From Branchiostoma floridae (Eukaryota > Chordata > Leptocardii > Amphioxiformes > Branchiostomatidae): DNA of 64,000 nucleotides. Under the pieces are notes generated by a model. It ran no database searches. It saw only the letters and a list, made by a program, of their open reading frames with translations, and was not told where the DNA came from. The stretch spans positions 14,236,067 through 14,300,066 of the forward strand of contig NC_049997.1 of NCBI RefSeq assembly GCF_000003815.2. The letters are read 5' to 3'. Shown here in pieces: positions 40,401 to 50,390 of this stretch; position 1 is the stretch's first letter, and each line of letters starts with the position of its first letter. A program made the translations under genes and the position numbers.

Positions 40401-43400
40401 TGCCGTTGTGGTGGGTGTGTTGGATGAAGTGGTCCATGTACTCTACGGTGACGACTTGGTCAAGATTCGTCTGCCACTGTTTCGAAACATCAGACATTTT
40501 CATGATAATGTCATTGCCTCATCAATGTGTTTATGGTATGTTTTTAATTGATTTAAAATTTGTAACAAAATGATTTGTAATAATTCTGGGTGTGAAACAT
40601 ATGTGTTCTGCCCCTGCTTGTGCAATGGTTTGTGATCTGTAATAAAGTTTTTCATAATGTCTGTTGTTTTAATCCCAGGTTTTATCTTTTCTATGGTATA
40701 CCCGAATCATGAATCGCGATGAGGGGGAATACAGACTCAGTCACGTTTGGGACTGTATTCTCTACACTACAGTAACGCCACCTAGCTGCAGTGCGAAACG
40801 TTGCGATTGACTCAGAGTATGAACTCGTTGGTTTTATACAAAGAACTTTGCTAACCTATAGTATAGTATTCAACCTGTGTTGTGCAAGAGATGCAAAACG
40901 AAGTCTCTATGGTCAAACACCACAAGGACAAGATGTCTAACCAGGTAGTCAGTGTCCACCACAGTTGTAGAGATCCACATGTCGCCATTCTCTGCTAGCC
41001 CAGCGGAGTCGTCAACGGTGATGGTCGAAGTAGAGTCGTACAAGTAGAACCGACGTGTCCTCTACAAAAAAATGTATCGGTTTGTCAGCATTTCGTAACC
41101 GTTTAATGCAACGGTAGTGTCCTTCACGCGATGTTCTTGTTTATATACTGTATACAGAATACAAATGTCAAAGCATAGCCCTATGATTATCCTTCATATT
41201 TCACTTCTTGTCAGCATCTGTGAACGGACATAAGAAGTGAATGGTACAAATGCCGTATTGCTATGTTATCTACCTGAAATCCGCATACTATGTCTAGAAC
41301 TCGAAAACACAATTTGTCGTCTATGCTGCAGTAGTATAAACATAACATAAGTGTTACAATATTTCTTTAATCCAACAGTAACAGTCAGAACAATTGTGTC
41401 TAACCAAGTTAATCTATATTGACCGCAGGACTATTCTCACGAATTGGACAATATTGAGTATCCATCAACCTTTCCCTTAGCCGAGACGGGGGCCGATACC
41501 GATTTCCAAGCACCTTTGACCCATTGCTGACGCCACACTTTCGGTTTGGATGTGTGACATACATGAAAGCTTTAGGTCATTACAACTTGAAAACGATCAG
41601 AGTACTGATCGAAAGCTTGTTGGTAAGCACTTTATTTTGTGCACGGATCTAAAGTGTAAAATTGTATTGTCAGTATAATGCATGCAGTACCTCGATATTC
41701 CCTGCCTCGTTGCCACCAGAGGCGTCTTCAACAGTTGTCACCACCGAGAACACGCCCGGGTCCTCACCCGCCATGTTGATCGTGTAGGAACTGGCAGAGG
41801 ACTCCAGGGTCTCTGTATTGTGAAACAGCCGTAATTGACTGTCAAATATTTCCTCTTATACCCACATTCCAAACAGTGTGTTTGCTTCGACGTTTCGTGT
41901 ACCAGTGCTGGAACAGCATTTTTCATTAGACCCTTTACGTTATCGGGATTGCAAGAAACTCAGGCTATGGCAGTGTCCAATGAATTGACATCCACTCCTG
42001 CATAAATATATCACTCGTCCATGGGTTACTTACCGTCAATCCAAGGAGTGAACCCCTCCCTCAGTGTGTCCCCTTGAGTGTGGTCCATGCGGTAAACCTG
42101 CACGTGATAGTTCTGTATACCAGACCCGGTGTCACTCCATCCACTCCAACGGGCTGTGATGGAAGTCTAGAAAAACACGAAATAGATATATAGCGCGATT
42201 TCACCTTTATCCGCAAGGTAACCTATATCCGTCCTTTAAAAATAAGGGTTTTTAGGGATATGAAGTCGAAGCATATGGTTTCAAAATTTCAATATGTTTC
42301 TAGAAATATTGCAATTTGAAACCACCGTCCGTAAACTTGACAACCCTATGCCCTATTTAAAAATCAAAACAGCATCAACGGATATAGGCTCTCCTGTTGA
42401 TAAACATAAACTAGCGTTACATGTATAACTGACAGCACATTGAAGTGTGCATTCCATAATTATGCTTCATATATTGCCCTGGAAGACGGTGTTGCTAAGA
42501 ATATGAAATTATTGCTTCGGTAAGGCCTACATTACATTTTCAAACCGGTTGCCCGGCCGGGCAGCTTTCGGGAACGAGAAGTACTATATAAAAGACACTA
42601 GAAAACGCAAGACGTAAAGAGCATAGTCGTGAGCATTATTGGTGTACATATTTACGTATAGTTATTCACAGTTAGGATAAACCTATTCTCCAACTAGATC
42701 TCTTTTACATATCAATGCACAGCTAGGATATAAAAGCTCTCACCAATAAGATTTCTCCAGTGGCATGCACTGAAGAAAGACACCGGATGGCAGTCTGAAA
42801 CGTCTGACTGTTTCCAAAATCATATACAGTTGCTTGAGTAACTGCTTTTTGTTGTATCTTATTACCTGGATGTCTAACCTTAATCGATGTATTTTACGTA
42901 CTACATTTCTATTTTACGTTTCCACAAACTGCCCGGCCGGGCCCCGGTTTGGAAATGTGACGTTAGCCCAAGATATGCATGCAGGGTAGGAACGACACAT
43001 CAAATGTCCCAACCTGTTTTGTGAAGGGATCCCCGACGTCCAACATCTGAGCAAACGTCCCGGAGTGAGTTGGCGTGGTGGAGTCATACCTGAAGAAGGT
43101 AAGAGATAATCAATTCAAAACTGTTTCTAAACAAAGATCACGCGTTAGTACTTTATACATTAGATATTAAGTAAATGGCTTTGGGCAAATACGTTATTAC
43201 CACATGCTGTTGAATCATTTATGATAATGTGACATTTCCTTAAAATTCATAAACGTCATATTGCATAAAGAAAAGAACGTGTCCCGAGCTTGACAACACT
43301 AAAATTTGTTTCTCTTTCAGACACATATCTACTTTGTTATTAGTTATGATAAGGCTTAGGTCCCAATTGCACAGTTGCCCGTCAGGGATGTGGCTACGAA

Positions 43401-46400
43401 GCCACAAGTTTGTCCCGTTGGACTGCCGGACACCTGTGGGTACCCCTCGGTGTTCCCCACGAGTAGGTCACGGCGTCTATTTGTTAAGGGTCATAGATTC
43501 ATTTTAAGTCCGATTTAAACCCGGGTCCCGGCCGTGCTCAAATATATACAGGAGCAGCCAGGGATTCCACGGGGCTACCAAGGGCTCACGCCCGAAAGTG
43601 CCCAAACAGCCCGTGAACTGACCGGCAGGGCTCTTCTTCCAACTGGGACCTAAGCCTTAGCTGTGCGTACTCACATCCACTTGGCCCCGGAGGCGGTTCT
43701 TCGCCACGGTCCGTCTGTGAAGTATCGGTTGTGGTTCTGCCCGGTGTCGAAGTCGTGATAGGTGAAGTACCCACCGAGCTTGGCAGAAATCTCTACCTCA
43801 ATCCTGCATACAAGTACAGAACATCAACCGTCTAGTTCCCATACACTGCAATACCTAGATAATAGTGCCAAATGATCAACAAAAAAGTGCGACTTGCTAC
43901 AATTGGCTTTTTTCGTGAAATTTCAAAACTTTCAAAATATTTACAACAGCGCCTCCCTACCACCATAGAGAATAGACGAGGGACGCCATAAGCTTCAATT
44001 ATGACTTCCATCTTGTTCATCCTAGAATTAATGAAGCATACAAAAATTTATTTTGAACTTCAAAAAGCATGAAAGTATCTTAGCCGTATCAAACCTTCCG
44101 AGTCTCTTCTGTCCTCTTCGCAGTATTTGCAGAGAGGACAGAAGAAACTCGAAAGATATATAGTACGGTTCGAAACAAGGCTATGACATTCTTTACTCAC
44201 TCGTCGCCATGGATGATGTTCAGTGAGGTTGCTTGATCGTTGGTACATTGTATGGCAGAGTCCAGGGGAGGGTTACTGTTGCTGAGAGCCATGTCACAGT
44301 TGATGGTACCACCAGTAACGACCTGATCTGTAAAAAGTAAGTGCACGTATATAGTTATGTATTAGTATAAATATTCTTCGATCCATCGTTTGATTTTTTT
44401 TTTACCCTAGCCACGAAGGTTTTGTTTTCGATAGCGTTTTTTATGACCATAACTCGAAAGGCTACAGATGAATTGTTTGATACATGTATGTGATTCTAAT
44501 TAGGTATTGACCTATCAAAAATAGGTTTGGGGGTCAAGCAGCTTTCCTTGGTACTGCAGCAGAACTTCCTTTTTTTTTCTCTCATATTCTGGACATGCAT
44601 TAAGCCTTGAAAGAACATACATAAGTTTAGCCACCTAGCGCCTTTCCTAGAACTGCAGGTATGTTTTTGTTAGAGATATGTTAAACGTGAACAAAAAGTA
44701 CAATCTTGTTTGACAAAAATTGTAACAGAACACACAGGAAGATTGCTGTGAATTGTAGAAAACAAATTTTTTAATCTGAAAAGAGAAGTATGGCCTACTC
44801 TCTAAACAATTCTTCCTAAAGTGATATGTCCTTGTCTTAAGAGCGAATGTCTGTAAGGGTCAAACAATGGTGGCACCGGTCAAAAAATAGATTTGCCTCA
44901 TTTTTTGCACAGTGATAGTACTTGGTACACAACCCCTCAAAATAGCTTTCTTTCTTCTCAGAACCCCTCGTTGCCATGGCAACAGGCCAAAGAAGTTTGG
45001 GGGCCATTTTGCCGGATTTGGGCATGTCAAAAACATGAAAATTGGCCAACTTAAGGGCACTATCACTTAACAATGCTTTAATTAAACAACAAAGGCAGAA
45101 TATGCTGATCAGAGCAATGCCTAAACTTGTATGAAATAGCAGTAAAGTTAATCTCCTGTAAATTCTAAGGCCCTGGGCAGCCTGAATACAATACACTGTT
45201 TTCAGGTTGTAAAGAATCTGAAATTTTGCCCAACTTCAAAGCACTGAAAGTCCATAAGTATAAAATATTTTCGCTTGCAATTTACTACAAATAATAACCT
45301 ACTATAGGGCTATTAGATGAATGCTAGCAAAGTTCGGGTTCTTGTTTTGTTGCTATGCAATCGTCCGTCGAAGTGGGTCAAATTTCATGATTTTGATAAT
45401 ATGTCATTTTATGCTCTCTTTAAACAATCATAAGTCCCATACCAAAGTTGCTCTGCAATTAAAATTCACATGGATTATAAACCAATGTATTGTCTATCAA
45501 ATGCATGTTTGTAAAGTTCGGGTTCTTGTTTCGTTGCTACGTAATTGTCCTTTAAAGTGAGTCATTTTTTATGATTTTGATAAAATACATTATTTTGCAA
45601 TATCTTCGAACAATCATAACTCACAAGCCAAAATTGTTCTGTAACTAGAATTTACCTGAAATGTAAACCAAGATATTGTTTCTCAAGGTCATGCTTGTAA
45701 AGTTTGGGTTCTTGTTTTGTTGCTAAGCAATTGTCCGTTAAAGTGGGTCAATTTTCATGGTTTTGATGATATATCATGTCTCCCAAAAAGGAAGACGTAG
45801 ATAAACGTCATTCGTTGCTTCATTTTGATCTTTACTGTTGATAGATTCGAACAAAGTTAGGTCAAGATGCTGACCTTCATCATCCTCTGCCGTAATTTGA
45901 CGTTAGCCTGTCAAGCTAATTCCCACACAGACAGACTAGCAGACAAACATCAATCGCCGCCAGGAGTTGGCATTTCAGGCAAACCTCAAGAGTACCTACT
46001 AGGTTCGTTCTTGCCCTTGCTTAAAACGAGTATGGTCCATTGAATAGCAGAAACTGAAAAACGCATGTTTTCACATAAATGCTACCGTGAAAAGAAAGAT
46101 GCACAGAGATTTATGATATTCGTTCCAAATATGTATATACATTGTATAAGCTAAGTTTTCAAGAGTCATATTGTGGGGATGCAAACATGTTCAAGACTGT
46201 AGTCATACATCATGCTTAGCAGTAAAACTAGCAGAATGTTTGAAAGTTCAGAGTGGATTAATCTGACATTAAACATAAATATGACATTGTGTAGAATATA
46301 ATCCCTACAAATGATAGCACATTGCTACATCGGTTCTATAAAAACAAAGACTGTGACATGTGTATCACTGTTGTCAAGAACGTGATTTGTGGAAAAGTCA

Positions 46401-49400
46401 GTGGAATACGACCTACTTTCAGGAACATGTACATTCACTGTTAGAATACCCGAACTCGAACTGTCCAAACAAGCATTTGATAGACAATATATTCGTTTGT
46501 ATTCCTTGTTAATTTCAATTTCAGAACAAATTTACTTTGCAACTTATGACAGTTCAAAGAGAGCACAAAATGATATATCATCAAAATCATGAAAATTGAC
46601 CCACTTTAACGGACAATTGCTTAGCAACAAAACAAGAACCCAAACTTTACAAGCATGACCTTGAGAAACAATATCTTGGTTTACATTTCAGGTAAATTCT
46701 AGTTACAGAACAATTTTGGCTTGTGAGTTATGATTGTTCGAAGATATTGCAAAATAATGTATTTTATCAAAATCATAAAAAATGACCCACTTTAAAGGAC
46801 AATTACGTAGCAACGAAACAAGAACCCGAACTTTACAAACATGCATTTGATAGACAATACATTGGTTTATAATCCATGTGAATTTTAATTGCAGAGCAAC
46901 TTTGGTATGGGACTTATGATTGTTTAAAGAGAGCATAAAATGACATATTATCAAAATCATGAAATTTGACCCACTTCGACGGACGATTGCATAGCAACAA
47001 AACAAGAACCCGAACTTTGCTAGCATTCATCTAATAGCCCTATAGTAGGTTATTATTTGTAGTAAATTGCAAGCGAAAATTGTTTATACTTATGGACTTT
47101 CAGTGCTTTGAAGTTGGGCAAAATTTCAGATTCTTTACAACCTGAAAACAGTGTATTGTATTCAGGCTGCCCAGGGCCTTAGAACTTACAGGAGATTAAC
47201 TTTACTGCTATTTCATACAAGTTTAGGCATTGCTCTGATCAGCATATTCTGCCTTTGTTGTTTAGTTAAAGCATTGTTCAGTGATAGTGCCCTTAAGTTG
47301 GCCAATTTTCATATTTTTGAAATGCTCAAATCCGGCAAAATGGCCCCCAAACTTCTTTGGCCTGTTGCCATGGCAACGAGGGGTTCTGAGAAGAAAGAAA
47401 GCTATTTTGAGGGGTTGTGTACCAAGTACTATCACTGTGCAAAAAATGAGGCAAATCTATTTTTTGACCGGTGCCACCATTGTTTGACCCTTACAGACAT
47501 TCGCTCTTAAATAGTTGGCAGATATGTACTATGTAAAATTGCCTCTTATTGATGTAAGAAAAGGTAGAACGTTGCCATCGGGTACACCTATTTTGCCCCC
47601 TTAATAGTACTAGTTTCATCAGGTTGGTAAATTATAGGATATAGCAGATTCTTTTCTACAAAGATACTCACTCTTGCTTTGGTGGCGGTCTGGATAAGAA
47701 TGTTAACCCTAGTGAAGAAACGGGGCGAGGGGGATGCAAACTTAGCCACATTTGGGCTTGTGTTCTCGCCGCAAAAGCGCCACCTACATGTACATTGGCT
47801 ACATATAGCGGCGAGAGGCAGAACTCCAGTTAGAAGCTCGAAGGTAGCTATAGGTGTCTGAGAGACATCGAAACGTAAGCAAGAGTTAGTATCAACTGGT
47901 TGTGTAAAAGAATTCTCCTAATAGTATATTCCATCATCTTTTTTAGTTTCCGCACTAACAACTCACAGGTGTTCCTCTTCTGGCTCCAGCTCACTTTGCT
48001 CTCCATGATGCCGACTTTGAATGCCCGGATGTAGGAGTGGAAGGCAGGGTTTGGTCTCGTGTAGGACAGGAACCATTCAAAGTCCAGACTAGTAGGGATC
48101 TGAGGGGGGAACAATTAGGATTATTGATTTAGATCAATGTGTTTTATATCTTATGTTCTGGAATTCCATGTGGAATTCCATTGTTCAATACTAATCATGA
48201 TCAAAAGAAATAAAGGTCACATCATCCCTACAGCGTCGTAAACAGTCCTATTCTATATCTTAGAATTTATGACAGTCTCTGCCACATAGACTACATCTGT
48301 AAGGTTTAGCTGCCTTAGTTCTGTTGCAAAGCTGGTATTCAAAGATCATGATGTTGGTAGAGTCAGATAGCTCCAGGGCTAGAGAAGAAGTAACATACTA
48401 GGTTTGGGTCCCCTAGCCTATTTTAGAACTGTAGGGGTGTTTTTGTGAAAGACTTTAAACAAGGTTTGCTCAAGAGACGAAAGTAGCATTTTGTGTCATA
48501 ACAAGTCATGTTGAAGACATGCCTTTAACAGACACAAGATAAAACTAACGTTAGATAAATTCAATTTTTGTACCTTGTTGGTCCAGACTTCCTGATTGTT
48601 CGTGTCCAAATCAGCTGTTCCTCCGGAGTTGTCATGCAGCTTTCCCAACCAATGTGTAAACGTTGGGGTGGAATCGACTGGGAAGGAACCATGTCTAACA
48701 TAGGTCATCTGCGCCATGACATTTTACGTTTTATTGTATACTGTCATAAAATAAAATGTGACGTAGATCTTAGTGAGGCCAGATTTTCTACGTGTTTGAG
48801 TCAAAAGGTGTACCATAATGATGGACTTACTTGTTGTGCAGGAACTGCCAGAGAAACCAGAAGTGCAGGAGCAGGAACCAATCCGCTCACACGTACCAGG
48901 GAAGCACAGGTTACTGTCGCTTCTCCACGAACAGCGCTCTGTTGAAAGAATGAAATGGAGCTTGTGATTGGTCAGATGACTGTGTTCTACTCAAGGATTT
49001 GAATTTCTAATTTTTGTGAGGCTTCTATTATCACTACAATCGATTGAATTAAAACACACACAAACACTAGCGTGGTGTGTGCGCGTGTTTGTGTGTGTGT
49101 GATTATGTGATTATGTGACACACACACACGCGCGCGCGCGCGCACGCACAGCACACTCACACACGCATACACACACATGTACAGCATCAATCTACAGGGG
49201 CAAAACACTACTTTGTCTCTGCTTGCTAAAACATATTGTATCATACATCGATGAAGGTTAGACATCCTGGTAATAAGATACGCAATAAGATACACAAGCA
49301 ACTGGATATGATTTTGGAAAAGGATTAGACGTTTCAGATAGCATCTGCTATCTTTCGTCAGTGTACTGAAGAGATCAGGAAGAAACTTTTTTCTCCTGGC

Positions 49401-50334
49401 GAAAATGATTTTATGTTTCCCTCTCAGTGACATTAAGTCTATCATACAGTAATACAGTATCAGCCAACAAGAAGATGATGATTTGGTGGAAATATCAGAA
49501 ATTTTCATGTAATTGACAATAAGTCGACAGCACGCCGATCACATTAATGTGGTATTGACAAACTCTCCTTGGTTACAAGTACAGTGAATCAGAATCGTTT
49601 TTATAGCCGAACTAATGAAAATTGTCTTCAGCTCTTTTTTCTTCCCGATCTCTTCAGTGTCACAGACGAAAGACAGTGGATGCTATGTGATACGTCTGAA
49701 CGCTTCCAAAATCATATCCAGTTGCTTCAATAATTGCTTTTGTGACCTATTGAATCCTACTTACGATAGCAGTTCATGCCGGAAGCGTCATAGGCCCTGG
49801 CCGGTTTGCCGTTGTAGGTTCCATAGTCGTGCACACAGCCTGGGCACTGGTCATTGTCGCACAGGTGGGAGTTACACAGCGGGTCGGTACAGATTCCTGC
49901 AGACCATGCGACAACAACAAAGAAGATGAGGCAGTAGTATCAGCTACGAACCAACACACTGATGTTTAAACAGACGATCAATCAATACCAAGATCGCTAA
50001 GAGGTCTCCTGAAGGTCTCCATTAAATTTGAGTCAAGTCAAGTCAAAGTTTATTGCACAACAATTGCAACGGGTACAATGTATACATAAGGGAAACTTAA
50101 TGATATGCATATTTTACAAGACAACTAGCTATATAGCAACATTAATATAATACTGTATAGGATGCAGATACTACTTTAATTGTATGGTATTTAAGTTGAT
50201 GTTTGCTAAGTAGAGAGTGAAAATACGATGTACGTAATTACAATTTTAGCTGAAATCATTTGGTATCCATGTTTGGGCCTTGAAACCTACAATGCAAAAC
50301 TAAGCATATATATATAGTTTTATATATATATATT

Positions 50335-50390
<56 letters not shown>

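Noticed and set aside
40235-40573. Overlapping plus-strand open frames of 107 and 112 residues
   Set aside because: They are antisense shadows of giant-gene exon 14 (40282-40476), which has proper splice borders on the minus strand.
44837-45196. 119-residue open frame mirrored at 47151-47510
   Set aside because: The two are the same sequence seen in the two arms of a fold-back element. There is no similarity to a known family and the frame runs into the terminal repeat.
48987-49508. 173-residue open frame on the minus strand with VCVCVLCVRARARVCVS-like runs
   Set aside because: It comes from reading a CA/CG microsatellite and a dispersed repeat. No exon borders.
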